From Coriobacteriales bacterium (GTDB taxonomy: Bacteria > Actinomycetota > Coriobacteriia > Coriobacteriales > UBA8131), in contig JAITRZ010000014.1 in the NCBI GenBank assembly GCA_031288185.1, positions 23,160 to 87,159 on the forward strand: a stretch of 64,000 bases of DNA, in the 5' to 3' direction. This document shows positions 19,310 through 27,704 of this stretch, piece by piece. Every line of letters begins with the position of its first letter. The stretch's first letter is position 1. The position numbers were made by a program, and so were the translations under genes. The notes under the pieces were generated by a model that had not been told where the DNA came from, made no database searches, and saw nothing but the letters and a program-made list of their open reading frames with translations.

Positions 19310-20059
19310 TCAGGGATGATAAGGGTCAAACTGCTCGTAATCATAGAGACGTTCAGCTTCAAAGACCTTGATGATCGAGCGATTGCGTGAGATGTGACCT
19401 TCACTTTCCAAGGTGGTGAGCAGGCGAGAGCAGGTAGAGACGTGGATATTCAGCAACTCTGCCAACTGCTCAATGGTGATATTGGCGTGGATGGTGTGTA
19501 CACCTTGTTCGTCTGCCTCATATATCGCGCAAAGCTTAAGCAGCCAAAATATCAGCCTCTGCATGGCCGAGGGCATGGAAGAGTCCGCCAGACGATGGCC
19601 CATCTGGCCAAAGGCCATGTGGCAGTTGAATATGAATTCAAAGAAAATGCCTGGATCCCTTTGGCAGAGCTCATAGAGTTGCGCCTGGGTAAAGCCAAAC
19701 ACCACGGTATCGGTGGTGGCCACAAAGCGCATCTTAAAGCGGTACAGTGACGCGATGCCGCTGTATTCCACTGAAAAGGCATTGCCGGCATTGCGATAAA
19801 ACAACGTAGCCGCTTCACCATCCAGTTTGATAAAGGTGCAGCGCAGCTGGCCGGTTTCCACGTAAAAATAGTAGAGATCGGCCAATTCCTCTGCCGAGGC
19901 ATACACCGCCTCTCCCTTAAAGAGTTTACGCTTTTTGGCCTGGTCAATATACTGGCCAATCTTCAGTTTATGGTAGGGCATCGTTGGAACCAGAACCGCA
20001 GTAAAATCCTCTTTGCTTGTCATGGGATTCCTTTCTTCTTTAACACCAGTATGCCTCAA
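19310..20059 (-). CDS. Crp/Fnr-family transcriptional regulator
   Basis: cNMP-binding-like domain plus HTH ITIEQLAELLNIHVSTCSRLLTTLESEGHISRNRSIIKV. Confidence 0.85.
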   Translation of the reverse strand: MRHTGVKEERNPMTSKEDFTAVLVPTMPYHKLKIGQYIDQAKKRKLFKGEAVYASAEELADLYYFYVETGQLRCTFIKLDGEAATLFYRNAGNAFSVEYSGIASLYRFKMRFVATTDTVVFGFTQAQLYELCQRDPGIFFEFIFNCHMAFGQMGHRLADSSMPSAMQRLIFWLLKLCAIYEADEQGVHTIHANITIEQLAELLNIHVSTCSRLLTTLESEGHISRNRSIIKVFEAERLYDYEQFDPYHP

Positions 20060-20205
20060 ACCTCCTGGTCAGACACACCCTTGTTGTGGGATGCCTTCAT
20101 GCGGTGGCAGCGGGCGTAAGTTTCTACCACACGGCGCTCAGCACTCCCCCTTATGCAACCGGTCTGACGCTACAGCCGCGTGCATACCGTTACGCGCGCA
20201 CAATC

Positions 20206-20316
20206 GCGCACGTAGAAGACCGGCAAGCAGTACTCACACAACGTGTGCCGGAACTTGGTTGTGCATGTAGCGTTGCGCACGTACAAGACCGGCTTTGCGC
20301 GCGCATCCGCGCGCAA
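20206..20316. repeat. Intergenic direct repeat pair plus perfect inverted repeat between crp/fnr-like gene and molybdoenzyme operon
   Basis: GCGCACGTAGAAGACCGGC (20206-20224) and GCGCACGTACAAGACCGGC (20275-20293); hairpin TTTGCGCGCG-CATC-CGCGCGCAAA nearby (~20293-20316). Confidence 0.7.
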
Positions 20317-20595
20317 ACAAGAGTGATTGAAAAGTACAGAGGTGCGCGCCGTCTTTCTCAGGTGATCAGGTCAGAGGCGGCCACCTCGCGTCTCGTCTGA
20401 CGGCATCACCACAAATCATCTCTCTGGTCATTATATCAACCTCGCATACGCAAGGGAGCGTAGTATTCCAAGAAATATGCTGGCATATCTCACGCTACTG
20501 GAAATGTTACTTTCTTCCCTTTAGCATGGTTTCATTACCTCAGGGGGGGTAGGGGATATTGGATTTTTAGTCCCAGAGAAAAGGAGAGTGACGCT

Positions 20596-21417
20596 ATGTC
20601 GAAAAAGGCAATGGTGATCGACCTGACACGCTGCGCGGGATGTTATGCCTGTGTGGTGGCCTGCCAGATGCAGAACAACACCCGGCCGGGTGTTGCCTGG
20701 AACCAGGTGGAGCGCTGCGAGTGGGGTGACTATCCCGAGGCCGGACGCTCGTATCTGCCGCACGCGTGCATGCAGTGCGAAGCGGCTTCGTGTGTGGAAG
20801 CCTGTCCCACAGGCGCAAGTTATACGCGTGAAGACGGTATTACCTTGGTAAACTATGATGAGTGTATCTGTTGCGAACAGTGCGTACACGCCTGTCCCTA
20901 CGGCGCTCGCCGTGTCAATACCGCCAACGCCTATTGGTTTGAGGCTGCCGTACCCACACCCTATGAGGGCTATGGCATCCAACGAACCGATGTAGTAGAA
21001 AAATGTATTTTTTGTAACGAGTTGGTAGATGCCGGCGGTCAGCCAGCCTGTGTGGCTAACTGTCCTGGTGGAGCGCGTGTCTTTGGCGACATCGATGACA
21101 TGGAAAGCGCGGTGGCCCAAAAGGCTGCTGGGGCGCTTCGCATCGATAAAACCAGCTTTTATTATGTACCCGTAAAAGGAATGCCGGACGAGATAATTAC
21201 AGGAAAGGTTCTTGCGGCCAAACCTGCCCCGCGTAGCGGGCGTAAGCCTGCGGCTGATGCCACCCCGGCGCTGGTGGGGGCTGGGGTTGTGGCCGCTGCC
21301 GCCGTAGGTGCCGCAGTGGGTTATGGCGCGCGAGGGCTGCGCGAGGGCGGCAGGCGTGATGCAGCTGGTACAAGCGAAATTCAGGATACTGCCGGCAAGG
21401 GTGGTGAGCAATCATGA
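20596..21417 (+). CDS. 4Fe-4S dicluster electron-transfer subunit (DmsB/PsrB/NrfC-like)
   Basis: CAGCYACVVACQMQN, CMQCEAASCVEACPTGA, CICCEQCVHACPYGAR, CIFCNELVDAGGQPACVANCPGGAR. Confidence 0.9.
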   Translation: MSKKAMVIDLTRCAGCYACVVACQMQNNTRPGVAWNQVERCEWGDYPEAGRSYLPHACMQCEAASCVEACPTGASYTREDGITLVNYDECICCEQCVHACPYGARRVNTANAYWFEAAVPTPYEGYGIQRTDVVEKCIFCNELVDAGGQPACVANCPGGARVFGDIDDMESAVAQKAAGALRIDKTSFYYVPVKGMPDEIITGKVLAAKPAPRSGRKPAADATPALVGAGVVAAAAVGAAVGYGARGLREGGRRDAAGTSEIQDTAGKGGEQS

Positions 21418-23654
21418 CCGCCTTATCAAGACGCAATTTTGTGAAAGGAGCCGCCTGCGCGGTTGCGGCTGTGGCTGGCGCTTCCCTTGGTTTTAGATCC
21501 GGAGGCATTGACTTTTATTATCCCCAGGAAGCCTTTGCGGATGAGAATTCACCTATAGAGCGGCGCTACAGCTACTGCGATATGTGTAATCATGTACCCA
21601 AATGCGGCATCGTCGCCTCAGTGCGTGAGGATAAGGTAATCCGTGTTGAAAGTCGCGACAAGTATCCTTCTACACCACTGTGCGCAAAGGGCATCGCTTC
21701 ACTGCAGGAACTCTATGATCCACATCGTCTGCTTACTCCCAAAATCCGTACCAACGCCAAGGGGGGTCCGGCGGAATGGAAGGATATAACCTGGGACGAG
21801 GCCTACAGCATACTTGCTGAAAGGCTCAACCGCGTTAAGGCGCAGCACGGCGCGGATTCCGTCCTCTTCTTTTGCGGCGATCCAAAAGAACCGCGCGGTG
21901 CCATGCAGCGTCTGGCTACACTCTTTGGCTCGTCAAGCTATGGTACAGAAAGTAGCGTTTGCGCGGCGGCCAGCTGGATGTGCGCGCAGTTGGTCTTTGG
22001 TCAAAACTCGATGGGTGAAAACCCTTCTGATGCTTCTGCCTCCTGTCTGATATGGAGCCTGAACCCCGCATGGTCGCAGCCCAACCGTTATGGCGTGCTC
22101 ATGAAGCAGAAGGAACGGGGGTGTAAGTTTGTGGTAGTAGACCCGCGCGTTACGCCTACGGTCACCGGCATGGCTGACATCCACCTTCAACTGCGCCCCG
22201 GCTCAGACGGTGCTCTGGCAGCGGGTTTTATCAATCAACTCATCGAGCAGGATCTCATTGATCACAACTTTGTGGACAACTGGACCCACGGCTTTGAGGA
22301 GCTAAAAGCCTATGTGGCCGCGTATACGCCTCAGAAAGTAGAAGAGATAACCTGGGTGCCGGCTGACAGGCTGATTGCCGCAGCCAAACTGATAGGGGAG
22401 AACAAGCCTGGCACTTTGATTACCTCCTCCAAGGGAGGCTGCCACACCACCAATGTGGGACACTTTCAGCGTGCAGTGTTTATGATTCCGGCCTTGTTGG
22501 GCAACCTGGATGTTACCGGCGGACTGCCGCTTGGTCCCGGTTTGCCCTTTGACTATGCGGCCTCCACTAAGGGATTTCAGTTGGAGGATGTCTATGAGGC
22601 CGAGGGATTTCAACAGCGCCGCTATGATCGTGAAGATTTTCCGGTCTGGGCTCGTTATTACAAGATGATGCAGACGGTCAAACTACCGGAGTACGTTGAT
22701 GAGGGCAAGATTCGCGCCGGTGTTTTGTTGGGTGTCAACTCAATGATGTGGCCCAACACGCCGCTGTATCAAAAGGCCATTGCGGATTTGGAGTTTTCTG
22801 TAGCCATCGACTATTATCTGCGTCCGGTGACTCACGATCTGGTTGACATGGTGCTGCCGGCGGCCATGTGTTATGAACGAAGCGCCGCTCTGGCAATTTT
22901 TGGCCGTAAGATTTTTCTGCGTGAGCCGGTTGTTACCCCACGGGGAGAAGCCCGCGAGGACTGGCGCATCATCCTGGAAATTGGGTGCGCGCTTGGATAC
23001 GCCGAGCAATGCTTTAACGGTGATGTTGATGCAGCATTAGAAGAACTGCTGCGTACCACCAATCTTGGCATCACTCTGGCCGACCTGCGAGCCAACCCCC
23101 AGGGATATGACGTACCTGGCCCAGCCGCAGCCCAGCGTAAGTATGAGACCGGTGGCCTGCGCAACGATAAGCAGCCAGGTTTTAACACGCCCTCCGGCAA
23201 GGTTGAATTGGTAAGCACGGTGCTTGAGGACATGAACTTTGTGGGCTTGCCTGTCTATGAAGAACCGCTGCATAGTCCCTTTACCGCTGATGCCAAAGAC
23301 TACCCGCTTGTCTTAAACACCGGCTCGCGCGTACCTTACTATACCCACTCAAAACTGCGCGATCTGCCCTGGCTCAACCAGTTCATGCCCAATCCGGTTG
23401 TGCGTATCTCTTCCAAGGATGCCTCTGAACGCGGTTTGGTCGAAGGTGAATTGGCGCGTGTCTACAACGCACAGGGCGAGGTTGAGATGCAGGTAGAGAT
23501 AACCAACATGGTATTGCCCGGCGTTGTTGACATCTTTCATGGTTGGGAGCGTGCCGATATTAATCTCCTTACCACGCGCGACTTTGACCCCATCAGCGGT
23601 TTTCCGCCGTTTAGTAATGGGCTCTGTCAGGTTGCCAGCCTACAGGCCAGGTGA
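21414..23654 (+). CDS. Molybdopterin-dependent oxidoreductase, DMSO-reductase superfamily, Tat-exported catalytic subunit
   Basis: Tat motif SRRNFVKGAA; 4Fe-4S motif YCDMCNHVPKCGI...CAKG; molybdopterin-binding motifs; overlaps upstream gene by ATGA. Confidence 0.88.
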   Translation: MTALSRRNFVKGAACAVAAVAGASLGFRSGGIDFYYPQEAFADENSPIERRYSYCDMCNHVPKCGIVASVREDKVIRVESRDKYPSTPLCAKGIASLQELYDPHRLLTPKIRTNAKGGPAEWKDITWDEAYSILAERLNRVKAQHGADSVLFFCGDPKEPRGAMQRLATLFGSSSYGTESSVCAAASWMCAQLVFGQNSMGENPSDASASCLIWSLNPAWSQPNRYGVLMKQKERGCKFVVVDPRVTPTVTGMADIHLQLRPGSDGALAAGFINQLIEQDLIDHNFVDNWTHGFEELKAYVAAYTPQKVEEITWVPADRLIAAAKLIGENKPGTLITSSKGGCHTTNVGHFQRAVFMIPALLGNLDVTGGLPLGPGLPFDYAASTKGFQLEDVYEAEGFQQRRYDREDFPVWARYYKMMQTVKLPEYVDEGKIRAGVLLGVNSMMWPNTPLYQKAIADLEFSVAIDYYLRPVTHDLVDMVLPAAMCYERSAALAIFGRKIFLREPVVTPRGEAREDWRIILEIGCALGYAEQCFNGDVDAALEELLRTTNLGITLADLRANPQGYDVPGPAAAQRKYETGGLRNDKQPGFNTPSGKVELVSTVLEDMNFVGLPVYEEPLHSPFTADAKDYPLVLNTGSRVPYYTHSKLRDLPWLNQFMPNPVVRISSKDASERGLVEGELARVYNAQGEVEMQVEITNMVLPGVVDIFHGWERADINLLTTRDFDPISGFPPFSNGLCQVASLQAR

Positions 23655-23659
23655 GGTTC

Positions 23660-24445
23660 ATGAGCAAGGATACCAAAAGACCCAATCTGGATGACGCTCA
23701 CGAGCTGGACATGCGTGACGCAGGTTTGGATGATGCTCACAAGCCGGACATGCTGTCGCGCGCCAACCGGCGCGCGCGAATTGGCATGGTTGCGGCAATC
23801 GCGGCGGTGCTTGTGATAGCGGTAGCCTGCGGTGGTTGGGTTTGGCATGAGGATCCCAGTTTCTGTGGTGCCATCTGCCATGAACCGATGGACACCTATG
23901 TATCCGGGTATTATGCTAGCCCCGGACAGGTCACTACCGATGCCTATGGTGGCGACGCTTCGGCCATGCTTGTGACAACGCATGCCTCCGAGGGTGTCAG
24001 CTGCCTGCAGTGCCACCCACCTGATATTGCCCAGCAAATAGGTGAATTAAGCACCTGGCTCTCTGGTAACTATGACTATCCGCTGGTAGAAAAGGATGTG
24101 AAGCAGCTGCTTGTTGACGCGCATCAACCCGTTCAGGGCAATGGATCAGAATTCTGTCTGGTGGAAGGCTGCCATGTGGACGCAGACGGCAATCCGCTCA
24201 CTGAAGAAAGCCTAAGAAGCACCCTTGCGGGAAAGCCAGGATATACGTATCGCAACCCGCATGTGGCACCTTCTGGCTCACCCCACGGCCTTTTGGAATA
24301 TACCTGTTCAGATTGCCATAAGTCACATCGTGCCTCTACCAACGCCTGTACGCGCTGTCACTATGACCTGGTACCCCTCCTGCCCGACGGCTGGGAACCC
24401 TGGGCAATCAATGCGGGGGTTTTGTCTCAGGTACATCTTCAGTAA
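23660..24445 (+). CDS. Membrane-anchored multihaem cytochrome c
   Basis: N-terminal TM (VAAIAAVLVIAVACGGWVW); haem motifs CGAICH, CLQCH, CLVEGCH, CSDCH, CTRCH. Confidence 0.82.
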   Translation: MSKDTKRPNLDDAHELDMRDAGLDDAHKPDMLSRANRRARIGMVAAIAAVLVIAVACGGWVWHEDPSFCGAICHEPMDTYVSGYYASPGQVTTDAYGGDASAMLVTTHASEGVSCLQCHPPDIAQQIGELSTWLSGNYDYPLVEKDVKQLLVDAHQPVQGNGSEFCLVEGCHVDADGNPLTEESLRSTLAGKPGYTYRNPHVAPSGSPHGLLEYTCSDCHKSHRASTNACTRCHYDLVPLLPDGWEPWAINAGVLSQVHLQ

Positions 24446-24483
24446 CAAGAGGTTTTGAGCGACAGCAAGGCGCTCTCTCGCCG

Positions 24484-24566
24484 TCACTCTGAACAAAGCG
24501 CAGCAAGTCCGGCAGTCCCTCCATGCGCTCTGCCGGACAGCCTTACCAACGCGCTCTTTAGAGTGA
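24484..24566. other. Long nested imperfect hairpin (terminator or structured RNA)
   Basis: TCACTCT(24484-24490)/AGAGTGA(24560-24566); AAAGCGC(24495)/GCGCTCTTT(24551) with bulge; GTCCGGCAG(24507-24515)/CTGCCGGAC(24530-24538). Confidence 0.5.
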
Positions 24567-24623
24567 AGAAGTAGGAGCAGGCACAGCCCAGATAAAGCTG
24601 ATGGTATGGGGATTATGAACGCA

Positions 24624-24649
24624 GCTCAGGCGACCTTGGTCGCCTGAGC
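24624..24649. terminator. Perfect 12-bp inverted repeat, possible terminator-like hairpin without U tract
   Basis: GCTCAGGCGACC TT GGTCGCCTGAGC. Confidence 0.45.
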
Positions 24650-24722
24650 CCACCACCGTAGTGGCTCAACATGAAATTTGGCCGAATCTGGTCACAAAAC
24701 ATAGTCGAAACATCAGCGCCAC

Positions 24723-24751
24723 TTGACATTTGAGTCCTCATTGTGCACTAT
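24723..24751 (+). promoter_or_regulatory. Candidate sigma-70-type promoter for the T-box transcript
   Basis: TTGACA (24723-24728), 17-nt spacer, weak -10 CACTAT (24746-24751). Confidence 0.35.
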
Positions 24752-24759
24752 AGGTGCCA

Positions 24760-25256
24760 ACGCGTTGACGGAGAGAAGGATGGCGTATCCTGTTTGGGGC
24801 GAATGTCCCGTCCAGAGAGTCCGCGGTTGCTGTGAGCGGATAGCAGAACGACATGTATGTACACTCCTGAGCGGATCACCTGAAAGCCACCTACCTTTTG
24901 GGCGCCTGTGCTTGCCATGAGCAGGCCGGTGGTGTCCAGGCGGCCACTTGCCAGGGCGCTGAGGCACCCAAACCTTAATGGCGCGTAGCGATTGTTGAGG
25001 GGAGGCGGCCGTCAGGGCAGTGCGTTGCTAGCAACAGAGGTATCGGCAACATCCAGGTGGCAGATGCCGCCTGCGAGCAATGAGCAAGTAGGGTGATACG
25101 GGTGCCCCCCGTTATAGGGCTGGGATTAGGAGCCTGACCCGGGCTTTGATCCGATGAGAGGCGGCTTGGCCGCAACCGGGGTGGTACCGCGGAAGTCTTG
25201 AGAGCTTTCGTCCCCGGGCAAGTGTTTTGCCCGGAGAGGAAGGCTTTTTTCTTTTC
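24760..25256 (+). ncRNA. T-box leader riboswitch with antiterminator/terminator
   Basis: Stem I signature CCAGAGAGTCCGCGGTTGCTGTGAGCGGA...GTACACTCCTGAGCGGATCACCTGAA; T-box sequence AACCGGGGTGGTACCGCGG (25174-25192); terminator CCGGGCAAGTGTTTTGCCCGG...GGAAGGCTTTTTT. Confidence 0.9.
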
Positions 25257-25328
25257 CTCCCGAGCGGTCATGTAACGCTCCGTCGGCCCTGGTCCGAGGC
25301 CGGGAGCACAGAGAATGGGAGGCCCCCT

Positions 25329-26777
25329 ATGGACACAGTGAAGTTAAGCAGTGGTGAGTTTGTGCCTTTGGAAATGCATAAGGCGCGCATTGTCCAGCGC
25401 ATTACTCTGGAGCCCATCGAACAACGCAAGCGGGCGATAGAAGAAGCAGGCTTTAATACTTTTTTGCTTAAAAACCGGCATGTCTTTCTCGATATGCTCA
25501 CCGATAGCGGCGTCAATGCCATGAGCATTGAGCAGCAGGCAGCCATGCTGCTGGCTGACGATAGCTATGCGGGCTCTGAGACCTATTACCGTCTGGAGCA
25601 GGCACTCATGGATTTTTTTGGTACACGCTATTTTTTGCCAACCCATCAGGGTCGCGCCGCAGAAAACGTTTTAGCTAACAGCTTTATACAACCCGGCTTG
25701 GTAGCACTGATGAATTTTCACTTTACTACTACCAAAGCCCTCGTCACTCTGCGGGGAGGTTCAGTTCTAGAACTGGTTTCAGAGGCTGGCCTGGAGATTG
25801 AGAGCGATCTGCCCTTCAAGGGTGACTTTGACCTCGCGAGCCTGAACGCTGAGATTGAACGTTTGGGCACGGACAACATTGCCTTTGTGCGTGCCGAAGC
25901 TGGTACCAACCTTATCGGCGGTCAACCAATTTCCATGGGCAACATGCGAGCGGTCTCAGCTGTCTGTAAAGAAAAGGGCCTGCTTTCGGTGCTGGATGCC
26001 AGCCTATTGGCAGACAACCTCTACTTTATCAAAACCCGCGAAGCCGGCTTTGCTGATGTTGACCTGGCCACTATCACCCGCGAACTGGGCCAGCTCTTCG
26101 ATATTATCTACTTTAGCGCCCGCAAATTGGGTTGTGTGCGCGGTGGTGGTATCGTCACCAATAACGAGGAGCTCTACAAACAGATGCGTGGTTTTGTGCC
26201 GCTGTTTGAGGGGTTTCTGACGTATGGTGGCATGTCGGTGCGCGAGATGGAAGCGCTGGCAGTGGGCCTGCGCGAAACCCTGGATTTTGATGTCATCAGC
26301 CAGACGCCGATTTTTGTCAGGGCACTTACCGAGGAGTTAACCAGGAAGGGTGTGCCCACGGTGACACCGGCAGGCGGTCTGGGCTGCCATATAAACGCTT
26401 TCAAGTTTCTACCCCATATTAAGCAGAGCCACTACCCGGCTGGAGCCCTGGCGGCGGCGGTGTTCCTGGCCGGCGGTATTCGTGGCATGGAGCGCGGCAC
26501 CCTTTCAGAACAGCGCAATCCCGATGGCAGTGAGCCGTTGGCCGAGATGGAATTGCTGCGTCTGGCCTTTCCCAAAAGGGTATTTTCGCTTTCCCAGGTA
26601 AAGTACATTGCCGATCGAGTGGCCTGGCTGTTTGCCAACCGCGAACTGGTGGGAGGGCTGCGCTTTGTGGAAGAGCCACCAACACTCCGCTTTTTCTTTG
26701 GTCGCCTGGAACCCCTGGGAAACTGGCCGCAGCAATTGGTTGATGCCTTCCGTTGCGACTTTGGCGACAGCCTGTGA
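25329..26777 (+). CDS. Tryptophanase / tyrosine phenol-lyase family PLP-dependent beta-eliminating lyase (divergent)
   Basis: LTDSGVNAMS, SYAGSETYYRLE, PTHQGRAAEN, NLIGGQPISMGNMRAV, PLP-lysine region FSARKLG, GIRGMERG, LRFFFGRL. Confidence 0.85.
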   Translation: MDTVKLSSGEFVPLEMHKARIVQRITLEPIEQRKRAIEEAGFNTFLLKNRHVFLDMLTDSGVNAMSIEQQAAMLLADDSYAGSETYYRLEQALMDFFGTRYFLPTHQGRAAENVLANSFIQPGLVALMNFHFTTTKALVTLRGGSVLELVSEAGLEIESDLPFKGDFDLASLNAEIERLGTDNIAFVRAEAGTNLIGGQPISMGNMRAVSAVCKEKGLLSVLDASLLADNLYFIKTREAGFADVDLATITRELGQLFDIIYFSARKLGCVRGGGIVTNNEELYKQMRGFVPLFEGFLTYGGMSVREMEALAVGLRETLDFDVISQTPIFVRALTEELTRKGVPTVTPAGGLGCHINAFKFLPHIKQSHYPAGALAAAVFLAGGIRGMERGTLSEQRNPDGSEPLAEMELLRLAFPKRVFSLSQVKYIADRVAWLFANRELVGGLRFVEEPPTLRFFFGRLEPLGNWPQQLVDAFRCDFGDSL

Positions 26778-27078
26778 GGCCACCGGGTGCCTATTTTGCT
26801 TATTATATTAGTATTTCACCAACCTCGTTCCAACTGCTGGTGAGACTGCTGGCCTGATGTATTGCCCCCTCTTGCCCGTTTTGTTGTAGAATGGCAAGCC
26901 GTGCTGGTTCTGTAGACCTCCCTGGGATTTCCTGAAACATCTAACAGACAGCATATCGACCGATCTCCGCGCTATCAGGTACAGGTTTTTTGAAGAGGAC
27001 TGTACCGGGGAGATGTACGACCGACCCCCGTGCCAGCAAACGCGGGGATCCAGACAGACCTGAAGGCAGGTGATAGTT

Positions 27079-27696
27079 ATGAGCAAGGCAGACGATGTCA
27101 AAAACGCTACCCCGGATAGAACGCCTCCGGGCAGTATTGGCGCTAAAATAACAGAATTGCGGGAAGCCTTGCTGTTGTCGCCTGAGGATCTGGCTGAGCG
27201 TTGCGGTTGTGCGGTGCAGGTTATTACGGATCTGGAGGGCGGACAATTGGCGCCTTCACTGGCTCCGCTTATCAAGATTACGCGAGCTTTGGGTGTGCGT
27301 CTGGGCACCCTGCTTGATGACGATGAAAACCTGGGACCGGTGCTCACCAGGGCCAACGCCTACAAGGGTTCTACGCGCCTGAAGGGCCTGGAGACACACA
27401 GCGACGCAGGTGAGCTCAGTTTCTTTTCGCTGGCCGAAGGTAAGGCTGCCCGTCACATGGAGCCCTTTTTTATCAGTCTGGAACCCTCCCAGGACCTGGA
27501 ACACAGCCTCAGCGCCCATGAGGGTGAGGAATGGCTGTTTGCTCTGGAAGGTTCGCTTGAGATAGAGTACGGAAAACAACTCTTCATCCTTGAACCCGGC
27601 GATAGCATTTACTATGATTCCATCGTGCCCCATCAGGTTCGCTCCCATAACGGCCAGAGCGCTCGCTTTGTGGCCTGTGTCTACACGCCGGTGTAG
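27079..27696 (+). CDS. XRE-family HTH regulator with C-terminal cupin domain
   Basis: [57 protein letters not shown] plus cupin [42 protein letters not shown]. Confidence 0.88.
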   Translation: MSKADDVKNATPDRTPPGSIGAKITELREALLLSPEDLAERCGCAVQVITDLEGGQLAPSLAPLIKITRALGVRLGTLLDDDENLGPVLTRANAYKGSTRLKGLETHSDAGELSFFSLAEGKAARHMEPFFISLEPSQDLEHSLSAHEGEEWLFALEGSLEIEYGKQLFILEPGDSIYYDSIVPHQVRSHNGQSARFVACVYTPV

Positions 27697-27704
27697 GTGA
27701 TTTT

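Noticed and set aside
23755-23785. GC-rich inverted repeat tcgcgcgccaaccggcgcgcgcga
   Set aside because: Lies within the cytochrome coding region encoding RANRRAR; probably codon bias rather than a regulatory hairpin
24713-25328. Possible TnaC-like leader peptide before the tryptophanase-family gene
   Set aside because: The leader is explained by clear T-box elements; no convincing short ORF with a critical Trp was found
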